The notes under the pieces: model-generated | Database searches by the model: none | The model's input: the letters and a program-made list of their open reading frames with translations, nothing else | Told to the model about the DNA's origin: nothing | Shown: piece by piece, positions 31,345 through 39,621 of the stretch | Numbering within the stretch: position 1 is the first letter of the stretch | Layout of the letters: each line of letters begins with the position of its first letter | Source of the DNA: a virus | DNA length: 39,621 nt | Virus record (IMG/VR): IMGVR_UViG_3300042310_000167 | Span: 1 to 39,621 of that record | Reading direction: 5' to 3' (one strand) | Translations under genes and position numbers: made by a program

Positions 31345-32187
31345 TTAAATGTTTTTTGTGAGATTAATAAAAAATTGTTTTTGTTTTTGTTTTTGTAGTG
31401 ATAAATCGGCTACGGATTGTTGAGTGTCATTCAACGGCTCAATATTTTCTTTTGGTATAGTTACACTCATTGTAGGTGTTGCATAGTTACTGCCCTTTAA
31501 TACTGCACTACCCTCAATGATTTTAGCTTCTGTTACTGCCCAAAAATATTCATCTTCTTTTAAATAGTCTTTATTCGCTACCATTGGGTAATACTTATCC
31601 CAATTTGCTTTCTCCTCCATAAACTGCTTTGATGTGGAATTGATGCAAAGATAAAGGTTGATATATCTCATCCCTACTGAATGTTCTTTTACCCAACCAT
31701 TAATGTATTGGTTAAACATAAATTCGTTTCTATCCTTGCTTATTTCAGCCTCAAATATCAATGCTTCAGTATCACCTTGTAAGTTGGGAAAGCCTAACTT
31801 ATCCCAAGTCATTTTCTTGGTGCTTGCAATGATTGTATCACTTATCACTTTATCAAATGCCATTCTGTGTTCCTGCAATAGGTAGAATGATTTGGTTTCA
31901 TTAAGTGACTTCTTCCAAATGCCTTGAATGTGGCAGTCATCGTGACTATCCACAATGTTAGTTGTATTGATTACCACTTTCGCAGTAATAACCTCAACCT
32001 CATCTGGCATATCAATGTCATCCATCATAGCTTTCGTTACACCATCTTTTTTATATTCAGTTGGCATAGAATAAGCAATACAATCAGCATACTTTGTGGC
32101 AGCCTTTTTTTCAGCAATGATGAGGTCTTTATTCTTCTTCAAGAAAGCCCACTTCTCACTCTTATCATTGAATTTTGGTAACTTCAT
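31345..32187 (-). CDS. Prohead protease (HK97 / U35 type)
   Basis: A 280-residue serine protease that would cleave the capsid delta domain and itself during head maturation. The catalytic His is H107 in FYLLQEHRMAFDKVI, and the Ser is S170 in VKEHSVGMRY, both in the usual family context. The long N-terminal part and acidic loop (MMDDIDMPDEVEV, VDSHDDCH) precede the core. Gene order portal-protease-capsid is standard. The start ATG lies 33 bases after the portal stop. Confidence 0.88.
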   Translation of the reverse strand: MKLPKFNDKSEKWAFLKKNKDLIIAEKKAATKYADCIAYSMPTEYKKDGVTKAMMDDIDMPDEVEVITAKVVINTTNIVDSHDDCHIQGIWKKSLNETKSFYLLQEHRMAFDKVISDTIIASTKKMTWDKLGFPNLQGDTEALIFEAEISKDRNEFMFNQYINGWVKEHSVGMRYINLYLCINSTSKQFMEEKANWDKYYPMVANKDYLKEDEYFWAVTEAKIIEGSAVLKGSNYATPTMSVTIPKENIEPLNDTQQSVADLSLQKQKQKQFFINLTKNI

Positions 32188-32220
32188 TTCTTTACGATTT
32201 TAGTTGCTAATTTCTTAATC

Positions 32221-33519
32221 TTAATTGCTTCCAGTTGTGCTTTGGTTTTGCTCATTGCCTATGGTAGATTGTAATGTTGTTGATATAATTAATTTGTCTG
32301 CATTTGGGTCATCAGTAATCGGAGGTTTGCCCATTGCCACTCTAACTTCGTTTGCAGTAAATATGCCTTTCATTTTAAAGTCTGCTAACTGCATTTTGTT
32401 TTCTTGCAGGCATTCAACACCGCTAAAGTCTTGTCGCATTCTCACTTGTTGACTTGGAAAGTGATTAGCGCATAAATATTGCGTGTATGCCTCTGCCATT
32501 TTATCAGATAGAGGAATGATGCAATTGGTATACATATTCTTTTGCGCCTCTAAACTATTGTTGAATGTACTTGCAGCAGTATCGTTGAATAACTTGGCAT
32601 CAATACCGAACACATTACACAATGCTCTGGTATTTACTATTCCTTTTTCAAGTAGTTGCATATCACTCGGTGACATACCTATTTGAATGTATTTTAAGTC
32701 TTTGTTTGTGGTAATAATCTTACCAAAGTTATGCGCTCCTCCTACTCTATTTCTCAATTCAGCATCTACCCTTGTTGCCTCATCTGGTGTCATTGGCAAT
32801 TGTGAACTATCTGAAATTAATCCTGCAACACCTTTATTGCTCAATATACTTGCATCAGCAATCCATCTTTCATTGCCTACCTTAACAACGTATGCAGCAA
32901 CTTGAATAGGGCTTAATCCATAATCAAATGTTTGTAAGTTTGGATTGTAGAACTTAATGTGCTTTAACTCATTCTGTGTATAAACTCTTGATGTGCCACC
33001 GAAATTGAATTGATATTCAAGTTGTGGCATAAAGAAATTTAAGTTGCGGTTATAAATGTTTATAGCTGAACTTGGTAGAATGTCTAATTCTTGAATCAAT
33101 CTTGAATTAAATTGAGTATTACCAACTAAATAAACATTGCCAGTAATCAATAAGTAAAGTAAGGTTTGTTCTTCAATATCATTCCAAGTATAGCCCTTAT
33201 AGTTGTTTGGCTCATCCATTAACTCGTGAAGAGATGTATTGTATATTTTCTCCCAAGTACCATCAACTCTTTTCCTTTCAATTACCCAAGGAATAGACTT
33301 GCTTACATCAACTATCTTCTTTACTATGGCATATACATCAACATTCTCTGAATAGCCTTCCCTAATCATTAAATCAGCCCTATTGCCCCAATTCAATGGC
33401 ATCAAGCCACCAAACTCTCTCCAGATTGTTTCTCTGTTCTGTTCGGTTAACGATATAGTATTGGCATAGCTTAACGCTTTGTTTGCTATTTTCCCAACTA
33501 CTTTCTGAATGAAATTCAT
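32221..33519 (-). CDS. Portal protein (HK97 family)
   Basis: A 432-residue portal protein, the dodecameric ring through which DNA is packaged and ejected. Typical elements are the N-terminal VDVYAIVKKIVDVSKSIPWV, HELMDEPNNYKGYTWNDIEE, LLYLLITGNVYLVG, the later LSPIQVAAYVVKVGNERWIA and GLISDSSQLPMTPDEA, and a Gln/Asn-rich C-terminus. It lies between the large terminase and the prohead protease, which is the normal order. A possible promoter lies just upstream. Confidence 0.92.
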   Translation of the reverse strand: MNFIQKVVGKIANKALSYANTISLTEQNRETIWREFGGLMPLNWGNRADLMIREGYSENVDVYAIVKKIVDVSKSIPWVIERKRVDGTWEKIYNTSLHELMDEPNNYKGYTWNDIEEQTLLYLLITGNVYLVGNTQFNSRLIQELDILPSSAINIYNRNLNFFMPQLEYQFNFGGTSRVYTQNELKHIKFYNPNLQTFDYGLSPIQVAAYVVKVGNERWIADASILSNKGVAGLISDSSQLPMTPDEATRVDAELRNRVGGAHNFGKIITTNKDLKYIQIGMSPSDMQLLEKGIVNTRALCNVFGIDAKLFNDTAASTFNNSLEAQKNMYTNCIIPLSDKMAEAYTQYLCANHFPSQQVRMRQDFSGVECLQENKMQLADFKMKGIFTANEVRVAMGKPPITDDPNADKLIISTTLQSTIGNEQNQSTTGSN

Positions 33520-33538
33520 TTATTGAATAAATATTGGA

Positions 33539-33572
33539 CAAATGTATTAATAATTCTTTTCATATTCGCAAA
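33539..33572 (-). promoter_or_regulatory. Possible promoter for portal and head genes
   Basis: Minus-strand TTTG (33569-33572), 22-base spacer, TACATTTG (33539-33546). The boxes are good but the spacer is two or three bases longer than usual. It lies in the 73-base gap between large terminase and portal. Confidence 0.5.
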
Positions 33573-33592
33573 TTTCGTTAAAATAATTCATT

Positions 33593-34792
33593 TTAAGCAC
33601 CACCAATGGCTAACGTGGATACTGGTACAAGGTAATCAAATCCGTAACGTGCAGGGTCAATTTGATGGTTATAAGCATCAATAGGTGTTTCTGATTTCTT
33701 ATCGTGCCAAATATAATTCCTCAATTCTTTGATGAGGTTTAAACTATCAGCAGTTACAACTATCTGATAGTCTTGCATTCGCTTTATGCCATTTCTCACA
33801 CTATCCTTACCCTTTTGCGCTGGCATTACATTAAAGTTTCGTTGCCTTAAATCGTTTATTGTTCTTGGGTCGGCACTATCCGCAACGATGATGCTATTGA
33901 TGGGGTTTACTCTTAACCTCAACGATTCACTTAATTGCTCGGTGCTATTGCCAGTCTTATACATACACTCCTGCAAGTATATTATTCTTCGCTTCTTATC
34001 AACTGCTATTTTAATTAGTGAGTCTGGGTCATTGCTGAATCCAAAATCCAAACCATAAACGTGCGGTAATGAATCATCGAATGTGCCAATATCCCAATTT
34101 TGAAAGATTGCACCCTGCAATGTGCCAACTTCACCATCAATGTACACTCTGCACCAATTATGCCAGTATTCATTTTTGATGTTCTTTGGGTCTGTTTTAT
34201 CTCCTAAAGGATTATGGTATGCCTTGCCTAACTTAATGTTCAACTCCGATAATATCTCTGGTGGGCAAGCCTCATTGTCTTTGTAAGTGAGCAATAAGAA
34301 TTCTGAATCCTCTTCAGTCAATATCTCATCGTGAACCCAAAACTGCCTATCTGGGTTATAATCAATCCAAATAGTGTTGCTCCTTGTAATTAACGCATCG
34401 GCAATATCGTAGTCAATGTGGTTTGCTTCGTTTAAGAATAACACATCACGCTTGCCTGCTGCTTTGGCTTTACCAACTGAATCAAACGCAGTAAATTGAA
34501 CTATTGCACCATTTGAGAACTTATACTCCATAGGATTACTTCGCCAATGTTCTTCAATCCACCTATTTGTATCAAACATCGTGTCTTGGAATATCTTTAC
34601 TGCCCCATTTCTAACTGCTGGAATAGATTCAGCAACAACTGTGATGAGGTGTCTTGGGTGTTTAGTAGCATAATCAATTGCTGCTACTGGGATTATGCCA
34701 TAGGTCTTGCCCGCACTTGTGCCACCTTGAATCACACGCTTTCTGGCTTTCATAGCCAGTAGTTTATTTATCGCAGTTGTCCTTTGAAACAT
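33593..34792 (-). CDS. terL: Phage terminase large subunit, module B
   Basis: A 399-residue packaging ATPase and nuclease, resembling the Terminase_3/PBSX type. Walker A is GGTSAGKT at 23-30, Walker B is VLFLNEA at 117-123 with the acidic residue at 122, and the coupling motif is LLLTYKDNE (about 166-174). The nuclease domain has GLDFGFSNDP at 247-256 with D249, and D305 in IIVADSADP. Full length. It is not recognisably similar to the terminase at the left edge of the window, although the replication genes next to each are close relatives. It abuts the small terminase gene upstream with two bases between. Confidence 0.95.
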   Translation of the reverse strand: MFQRTTAINKLLAMKARKRVIQGGTSAGKTYGIIPVAAIDYATKHPRHLITVVAESIPAVRNGAVKIFQDTMFDTNRWIEEHWRSNPMEYKFSNGAIVQFTAFDSVGKAKAAGKRDVLFLNEANHIDYDIADALITRSNTIWIDYNPDRQFWVHDEILTEEDSEFLLLTYKDNEACPPEILSELNIKLGKAYHNPLGDKTDPKNIKNEYWHNWCRVYIDGEVGTLQGAIFQNWDIGTFDDSLPHVYGLDFGFSNDPDSLIKIAVDKKRRIIYLQECMYKTGNSTEQLSESLRLRVNPINSIIVADSADPRTINDLRQRNFNVMPAQKGKDSVRNGIKRMQDYQIVVTADSLNLIKELRNYIWHDKKSETPIDAYNHQIDPARYGFDYLVPVSTLAIGGA

Positions 34793-34794
34793 AG

Positions 34795-35301
34795 TTAATT
34801 AAACAATGGTTGCTCACCTACCACCTTAACTTCACTTTTCGCAGGGGCATAATCACCACCCATCTTGTTTAGTTCTGCAGTAATTTCACGCTGCACTTTC
34901 ATAAGATTAGCACGTTCAATGGCAGTCAAATTCCTTATAACATCAACTGAAATCATTGCTTTGTTATCAAAAATAGTATCTGGTGTAGTACCCTTTAATA
35001 ATATCTCATCAAGTTCATTGATTTTATTTTGCAATTGTAATTGCCTTTCCTCTTTCGATTTTAAGCCACTTTTAAAGAGGTTTAAATCATTTTGGAGTAT
35101 AGCATCCTCTTTTAGTTTTTCTTTCGCCTCGTGCAATGTTTCCCACTTTAATTTGGCTATTTTCCATTGATTCCAAAATGTTCTTTCTGTTTTCTGAAAT
35201 TTAATGCAAAATTCTGAAACAATATGTTTAGGGTCAACTATTCCATTGTTTAACTTATCAACGATAAAGGTGATATAGGTCGGTTTTGCTGATGATATCA
35301 T
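34795..35301 (-). CDS. Putative terminase small subunit, module B
   Basis: A 168-residue helical protein directly upstream of the large terminase. The N-terminal 65 residues (PTYITFIVDKLNNGIVDPKH, then FQKTERTFWNQWKIAK) look like a DNA-binding helical domain, followed by a coiled coil (about 65-105), where oligomerisation would occur, and a C-terminal tail ending VGEQPLFN that could contact the large subunit. Domain order is that of small terminases. The ATG is 4 bases after a TATCTTTG box, so the mRNA is probably leaderless. Confidence 0.7.
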   Translation of the reverse strand: MISSAKPTYITFIVDKLNNGIVDPKHIVSEFCIKFQKTERTFWNQWKIAKLKWETLHEAKEKLKEDAILQNDLNLFKSGLKSKEERQLQLQNKINELDEILLKGTTPDTIFDNKAMISVDVIRNLTAIERANLMKVQREITAELNKMGGDYAPAKSEVKVVGEQPLFN

Positions 35302-35305
35302 AGCA

Positions 35306-35313
35306 CAAAGATA
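35306..35313 (-). promoter_or_regulatory. Leaderless promoter -7 box for packaging module B
   Basis: Minus-strand TATCTTTG followed by TGCT and the ATG at 35301, identical to the arrangement at 1521-1533 although the encoded proteins are unrelated. Confidence 0.55.
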
Positions 35314-35317
35314 AGTA

Positions 35318-35665
35318 TTATTTTAATAACATAAGAATTAGTGATTGAAACTCTGGTAGTGAACGAATGATGTGATATTGAAAACCATTGCTTGTAATCA
35401 ACCATTGCCAATCTTTTTGCCCTGCTGATTGCACACCATCAGATGTTTTAAATTCAATCATAAACGCTTTGGCATCGTAGTAAAGCACCATATCACTTCG
35501 CCCAGCTATTAGACCTTTAGCCTTGTTTCTTGCTCCATCTATTTTATTTTTGCTATTGTTGAGGTTATAGCACAATAGCCCACGATGTTGTGGGTAGGTG
35601 TTGTGAAACCAAACGTAACAATCACTTTGTATTTTATCCTCCGACTGCTTCTTTTCTTTTTGCAT
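35318..35665 (-). CDS. VRR-NUC domain nuclease, copy B
   Basis: A 115-residue nuclease with the same motifs as copy A (GRSD at 55-58, EFK at 71-73, Gln83). The first 76 residues differ from copy A at one position only, whereas the C-terminal third has about ten substitutions, including AA to QW after the conserved Trp and D to P near the end. This patchy pattern suggests recent recombination within the gene. It overlaps the helicase gene by 32 bases. Confidence 0.88.
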   Translation of the reverse strand: MQKEKKQSEDKIQSDCYVWFHNTYPQHRGLLCYNLNNSKNKIDGARNKAKGLIAGRSDMVLYYDAKAFMIEFKTSDGVQSAGQKDWQWLITSNGFQYHIIRSLPEFQSLILMLLK

Positions 35666-37124
35666 TCAACAAAGTTACAATAAAATCTTGATGCCATTTA
35701 TTATTATTTACTTTATACTTATCACACCACTTACTTAATTCTGTCCCTGCTAATTTTAAAGAATAATATGGTGTTACTATATTACTATACTTCTGCTCAT
35801 AAGCAATAATGTGTTCAGCTATTTTGTGCAAAACTGCATAAGGCTTCCATTGCCTTTCCTCTGCTAATTGAAATAAGTGTTGTGTCGGAATGTTGATAGG
35901 TTTTTCTCTGGTCAACTTTACTAATTGCTGAACCTTTTCTTCTGCTTCTTGTGCTTTTCTTTCCTCTTCAAAATCGTGACCACAATTCTCACACTTAACT
36001 TTTCTTGTATGCTGAAGATGGTTGCAATTTGGACACTCCTTAATTGGTGACATTCCAACACTTGTCTTTTCTTTTTTAGTGCCATTTCTGAAATAAGTTT
36101 CCCAATCGAAATAGTCATCATAATATCCGTGTCGAACAGTATTTTTTCCCAAATCAATAACATTAAATTTGCTCTTATTTTCGCTTGGTCTACTGCCTCT
36201 GCCAATCATTTGCAAGTATAGTGATAAAGATTTGGTTGCTCGGTTAAGTATTATGGTTTCAATTGTTGGCTCATCAAATCCAGCAGTCAACACACCTACA
36301 TTACAAATTATGGCATCATTTTCTGCTTTAAATTTTTGCAGTATTTCAGCACGTTCTTTTTTTTCAGTATCACCAGTAATGCTATACACATTTAAGCCTT
36401 CATTTCTAAACGCATTATAAACTGCTGCATTATGTTTTAAGTTTACGTTGAACACCATTGTTTTTTTGCCTGCTGATAGTTTCCAGTAGCTTTCAATCAC
36501 ATTGTGAACCATCTTTTCGCTGGAGTAAAATTCCTCCATTTGTTTCTCATCAAATTCACCGCCTTTTATTTTGAATTTTTGCGCTCCGACCAAATCAGAT
36601 GCAAAACCAAATGCATCACAATTAACCAAGTGACCATCTGCTATAAGATTGCTAATTGATACTGGCTGAATAAGTTCAGCATAATAATCGGCTAATGGGT
36701 ATTCGTTAATAGGTGTTGCAGTTACTCCAAGCACTTTACAATCTATGTCTTGAAAGAATGGCATCTTTTTAAAGTTACCGATGTGACACTCATCAATTAT
36801 AGTAAGCCCAAATTTAGGCAATTTATTGATGCGCCTTGCAACTGTTTCCACCATCCCTACATAATAGTTGTAGTCACTTGGTATGGCTTTTACCCCTGCT
36901 TCAATCAAAAAGCACTTTTCACCTAAACTATTTTTGGCTTGTTGCAATAGTTCATTACGATGCACCAATATAAGCACACGCTTAATGTTTTCAGCATAGT
37001 AACGCTTTGCATATTCGCAAAAAGTAAAAGTTTTGCCAGAGCCAGTTGGCATTTGTAACGCAATGTTTTTGTTTGCGCTACTTTCGATGGTATTTATTGC
37101 TTTATTTTGGTATTCTCTCAACAT
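35634..37124 (-). CDS. SF2 DEAD/DECH-box helicase with zinc ribbon, copy B
   Basis: A 496-residue helicase with Walker A MPTGSGKT, DECH, TAT and QMIGRGSR motifs and two CxxC pairs, all intact and the same length as copy A. Differences cluster at residues about 155-172 (SISNLIADGHLVNC against TITDLIDNNYLLNC), near 237-243, and in the C-terminal 55 residues. The ATG at 37124 is preceded by the repeat-bearing intergenic region. Confidence 0.92.
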   Translation of the reverse strand: MLREYQNKAINTIESSANKNIALQMPTGSGKTFTFCEYAKRYYAENIKRVLILVHRNELLQQAKNSLGEKCFLIEAGVKAIPSDYNYYVGMVETVARRINKLPKFGLTIIDECHIGNFKKMPFFQDIDCKVLGVTATPINEYPLADYYAELIQPVSISNLIADGHLVNCDAFGFASDLVGAQKFKIKGGEFDEKQMEEFYSSEKMVHNVIESYWKLSAGKKTMVFNVNLKHNAAVYNAFRNEGLNVYSITGDTEKKERAEILQKFKAENDAIICNVGVLTAGFDEPTIETIILNRATKSLSLYLQMIGRGSRPSENKSKFNVIDLGKNTVRHGYYDDYFDWETYFRNGTKKEKTSVGMSPIKECPNCNHLQHTRKVKCENCGHDFEEERKAQEAEEKVQQLVKLTREKPINIPTQHLFQLAEERQWKPYAVLHKIAEHIIAYEQKYSNIVTPYYSLKLAGTELSKWCDKYKVNNNKWHQDFIVTLLNAKRKEAVGG

Positions 37125-37321
37125 AATTTTATTGTTACAGATTTATTTATGTGTTGCAAATGTGAAACACTTGATTTTATTGGTTATTAGTTACTATGTT
37201 ACAGGTTACAGATTATTATTATTATTTTACTTACTACACTATACACACACACACGCACACACACATATATTATTTTATAGGGAGTATAGGAAAAACGAAA
37301 AATGTGTGTAATCTGTAACAT
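37125..37321. other. Intergenic region with TTACAGATT repeats and CA tract, copy B
   Basis: The counterpart of 3345-3532, but strongly diverged. GTTACAGATT is kept at 37134-37143 and 37205-37214, with a partial copy just before the latter, and in inverse orientation at 37310-37319. The (CA)n tract (about 37240-37264) and the AT-rich stretch after it (TATATTATTTTATA) are also kept. The central palindrome of copy A is lost. Preservation of the motif and the outer inverse site in otherwise unalignable DNA supports a function such as origin or operator. Confidence 0.5.
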
Positions 37322-39442
37322 TTAAAGAGTATCTGATTCATTATCAACATTATAGGTTGTTACACTTCCTTTGATTTTTATCTCATACGCACGAATGGTC
37401 TTTGAACCAGTCCTCAAAACTTGCTGAAAATAGCCACATTTTTTCAAAGCCTGCCCCATTCTTTTGGTGTTAGTTTTGAAAGTTGGATGTAATTTTTGCA
37501 ATTCAAGTATGACATCTGTGTTTGTCATTTTGCTTAATGGGTCATTTTGAATGTGTCTGTTAATTAATTCTACTTCACTCATAACTTCGATGTTCTTTTC
37601 GTTGGCTTTGTTCAAATATTCGATTTCTCTTTTGGTAAGAAACCAAGCCTCTTTATCCTCTTTCCATTCGTTATACAGTTCGATAAATAGTTTATCCTTA
37701 TCAATCTTCATATACGCATCAAAATCAAAGCTAATCAAATTTATGGGGATAATTCGCCTATTACCAGTAGGGTCATTGATTACTTCAGCATCATTTGATG
37801 TACCTCCTAATACTGCCAATCTCATTAAGTCTTCAGAAACTCTTCCATATGGCATACGAATGGAAAATGTTTGCTGGCTGCTCATACGTTTAAGTTTTGT
37901 AGCATCCTTTTTTGATTTGCCTCCAAACTCATCATCCACAATAAGCAATTTTTTTGTCATTAGGATTTCAGAGTCTTTGCCCTCGTCCAAGTTGCTTTCA
38001 GCATAAAATTTACGCAAATCTTTCGGCAATAGGTTTCTATAAAATTCAGTTTTTTTGATTCCTTGTTCACCAGTAATCACTAAAATCATTAATGAGTAAG
38101 TGCCATAGGCAGAACCAATCAATCCTAATAGCCACTTTTTAAGATATGTATCTAAATAGTCATCAAAATTATAAACACCATCATTCTCATAAATTAATTG
38201 CTCAATCTCAAAGCACTTTTTTAGCTTGTCAAATTCATTATCAGTTGTAAGATGTGAATTATTCTCAAACCAATTTTTAATGGGGTTATACGATATGCTA
38301 TTGTCTTTATTTTGAATCAACGTAAACACCTTGTCCTTTGAAATACCATCATCAATTTTTTGCCAAACTTTGGTGTAGAAATTTGCTAATATTCTGTCGG
38401 TCATTTCCTCTCCATTAAACTCAAAGTTTCGTGTAATTTCATTAAATTTTACATTGTTTAATTTGATAAGTTCAATGATGTTATCTATCTCATTTTTTTC
38501 CTTTGTGTTTTCTGATTTCGGAATAAACGCTTCAGCCTCTGCCAATGGAATGTTTAGCATTTTTAATGCTTCTTGCGGATTATCGGATAGTTTAACAATA
38601 CTCTTTATTTTTTCGGTGCGCTCCGATGTAGTGCTAATTCCTGCTTGGCGAAAAATATAGTAAACAGATGCAATGCTAACACCAGTTCCACTACGTTGCA
38701 AAGCTATATTGTAATCACGTTCTGCTTGTCTGTGAGAATATTTTGGTGAGGCTTGGCATAGTGAATGAAAGTAGTTGCGACCACTTTCACTAAATTCTTG
38801 TGTCAAAGCAAATGCCAATCGAATGTAATCTTCGTAGTTGTCGAATAAATTCATTGGCGCAGCCTTTACAACCATCTCATCAAAATCAGTTTTAATGACT
38901 ACTGGCTTTGGCTTTGGCTTGTCTTTTTTCTTGAGGTAAGTCTTAAATTGTTTTGATTTCTTGTTAATGTAGATGTCTGGGTCATATGACACAAAACGCA
39001 AACGAGATGTGTCCTTGCAAGACTTGTCCAGCACAATTGAAAACTGCACCATAAAGTATTGCTCTAAAGAAAGAAATGCATCTAAATGCCTTGTACCTTC
39101 AATGCGAATAAATACTGCATAGCCATTACCACTTAAAGAACGATGCACGGAGTAAACGTATTCGTTGCGTTTTATTCGTTCAATATCAACTTCAGCAATC
39201 TGGTCTTTCGCATCAATATCCAAGCAGATTAAACCACTATGCTCAAGTAATTTATTTGCTGCCCTTTGCTTGAATGAGCCACTTGCAGTTACACAAGTAG
39301 TTAACTCTTTTTGCGTTCGCCCTGCCCGAAAGTTTAAAACCTCATCTTGCCAGCGACCATTTTTTATACCATCGAAATACTCATCAACTTCGATACTTGC
39401 TTCTGATTGGTTACTCTTTGCACTCTTAAAAACTGATATCAT
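37322..39442 (-). CDS. VirE/BT4734-type replicative primase-helicase, copy B
   Basis: A 706-residue homologue of the protein at 3533-5644, with all motifs kept (GEQGIKKT, LLIVDDEF, GGTSND, TGNRR). The main difference is the linker between the primase-side domains and the ATPase (residues about 293-315), which differs in sequence and is three residues longer. I start it at ATG 39442, the counterpart of 5644; the TTG at 39487 lies in the leader hairpin. It is probably essential for replication of the phage whose packaging genes lie at 33593-35301. Confidence 0.9.
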   Translation of the reverse strand: MISVFKSAKSNQSEASIEVDEYFDGIKNGRWQDEVLNFRAGRTQKELTTCVTASGSFKQRAANKLLEHSGLICLDIDAKDQIAEVDIERIKRNEYVYSVHRSLSGNGYAVFIRIEGTRHLDAFLSLEQYFMVQFSIVLDKSCKDTSRLRFVSYDPDIYINKKSKQFKTYLKKKDKPKPKPVVIKTDFDEMVVKAAPMNLFDNYEDYIRLAFALTQEFSESGRNYFHSLCQASPKYSHRQAERDYNIALQRSGTGVSIASVYYIFRQAGISTTSERTEKIKSIVKLSDNPQEALKMLNIPLAEAEAFIPKSENTKEKNEIDNIIELIKLNNVKFNEITRNFEFNGEEMTDRILANFYTKVWQKIDDGISKDKVFTLIQNKDNSISYNPIKNWFENNSHLTTDNEFDKLKKCFEIEQLIYENDGVYNFDDYLDTYLKKWLLGLIGSAYGTYSLMILVITGEQGIKKTEFYRNLLPKDLRKFYAESNLDEGKDSEILMTKKLLIVDDEFGGKSKKDATKLKRMSSQQTFSIRMPYGRVSEDLMRLAVLGGTSNDAEVINDPTGNRRIIPINLISFDFDAYMKIDKDKLFIELYNEWKEDKEAWFLTKREIEYLNKANEKNIEVMSEVELINRHIQNDPLSKMTNTDVILELQKLHPTFKTNTKRMGQALKKCGYFQQVLRTGSKTIRAYEIKIKGSVTTYNVDNESDTL

Positions 39443-39548
39443 TTTGTATAAATTAAATAAGCCCCTATCGAGATGCGCCACCGCCAAGAGGCTGCATCAA
39501 GATAAGGGCTATGCTATTAATAATTTCTTTCAAGTTGGCGGTTATTTC
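39443..39548 (-). ncRNA. Structured leader of the primase gene, copy B
   Basis: The same hairpin as at 5645-5750, with the loop segment TTGGCGGT and its 5' complement ACCGCCAA both unchanged. Only two substitutions separate the copies over the leader: one near the ATG and one in an unpaired position of the stem-loop. The neighbouring start of the primase gene is less well conserved. Confidence 0.55.
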
Positions 39549-39553
39549 GTTTG

Positions 39554-39585
39554 CAAATATAAGTAATAATTACTTAATCTGCAAA
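39554..39585 (-). promoter_or_regulatory. Promoter for replication module B
   Basis: Minus-strand TTTG (39582-39585), 20-base spacer, TATATTTG (39554-39561); identical to the copy at 5756-5787. Confidence 0.75.
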
Positions 39586-39621
39586 TTACGATGTGTTGCT
39601 ATACTGCAACCAGTAACTTCA
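39565..39621 (-). CDS. Gp157-family protein, 3' fragment at the window end
   Basis: The last 57 bases repeat exactly the 3' end of the Gp157 gene (from 5772), from its stop codon inward, and are cut by the window edge. It is most likely the same gene reached again by going round a circular genome, not a second gene. Confidence 0.7.

Larger units (their letters stand above)
35302..39621. repeat. Replication module, copy B of the 4.3-kb direct repeat
   Basis: Same order and orientation as 1522-5823. Homology begins at the small terminase start codon and runs to the window end. The last 127 bases (39495-39621) are exactly identical to 5697-5823; the first mismatch is at 39494 (G) versus 5696 (A). 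Confidence 0.95.

Noticed and set aside
1-39621. Tandem prophages in a host chromosome
   Set aside because: No integrase, attachment site, repressor or host gene is seen, and the 127-base exact end repeat is better explained by an assembly junction.
1-39621. tRNA genes
   Set aside because: I saw no cloverleaf-like sequence on reading the intergenic regions; most gaps are too short to hold one.

Overview
The window is bacteriophage DNA, very probably from a tailed phage with a long non-contractile tail (siphovirus-like) that infects a member of the Bacteroidota. It is AT-rich. It carries the Bacteroidota-type promoter (TTTG, then 18-20 bases, then TAnnTTTG) at several operon heads, and its genes start behind A-rich leaders without Shine-Dalgarno sequences. 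The replication genes (VirE/BT4734-type primase-helicase, DUF3127 OB-fold protein, Gp157, RecT-like annealing protein) fit the same hosts. No integrase, repressor, DNA polymerase, tRNA or CRISPR array was seen. No stretch longer than 300 bases is without a gene.

Layout. 1-1521 (minus): packaging module A, with a large terminase cut by the left edge and a putative small terminase. 1538-5644 (minus): replication module copy A, with a VRR-NUC nuclease, SF2 helicase and VirE-type primase-helicase. 5772-8721 (minus): Gp157, RecT-like protein, DUF3127 protein and small early genes. 8718-10948 (minus): a radical-SAM-like iron-sulfur protein overlapping a putative GNAT/DNA-methyltransferase fusion. 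10949-11073: divergent promoters. 11074-15281 (plus): small genes, M15 endolysin, holin candidate, spanin candidate and a C5-cytosine methyltransferase. 15354-35301 (minus): small membrane proteins, tail fibres, tail tip proteins, tape measure, tail tube, connectors, HK97-type capsid protein, prohead protease, portal, and large and putative small terminase of module B. 35318-39442 (minus): replication module copy B, close to copy A.

The last 127 bases (39495-39621) are an exact copy of 5697-5823. A 127-base exact match ending at a contig end is what a k=127 de Bruijn assembly leaves at a graph junction. My reading is that 5824-39621 is one complete circularly closed genome of 33,798 bp (phage B), and that 1-5696 is the matching branch of a related phage A with a different packaging module. 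The two differ abruptly at the start codon of the small terminase.

Working model. Leftward promoters near 10.99 kb, 7.93 kb and 5.76 kb drive DNA modification, recombination and replication genes. A rightward promoter near 11.03 kb drives lysis and DNA methylation. Leaderless or near-leaderless promoters start packaging and part of the tail operon. Two short leaders, before the C5 methyltransferase and before the primase, share an unusual design: a 5' segment complementary to the apical loop of a terminator-like hairpin. These are the best candidates here for an undescribed regulatory element, followed by the GNAT-methyltransferase/radical-SAM pair as a possible DNA hypermodification cassette.
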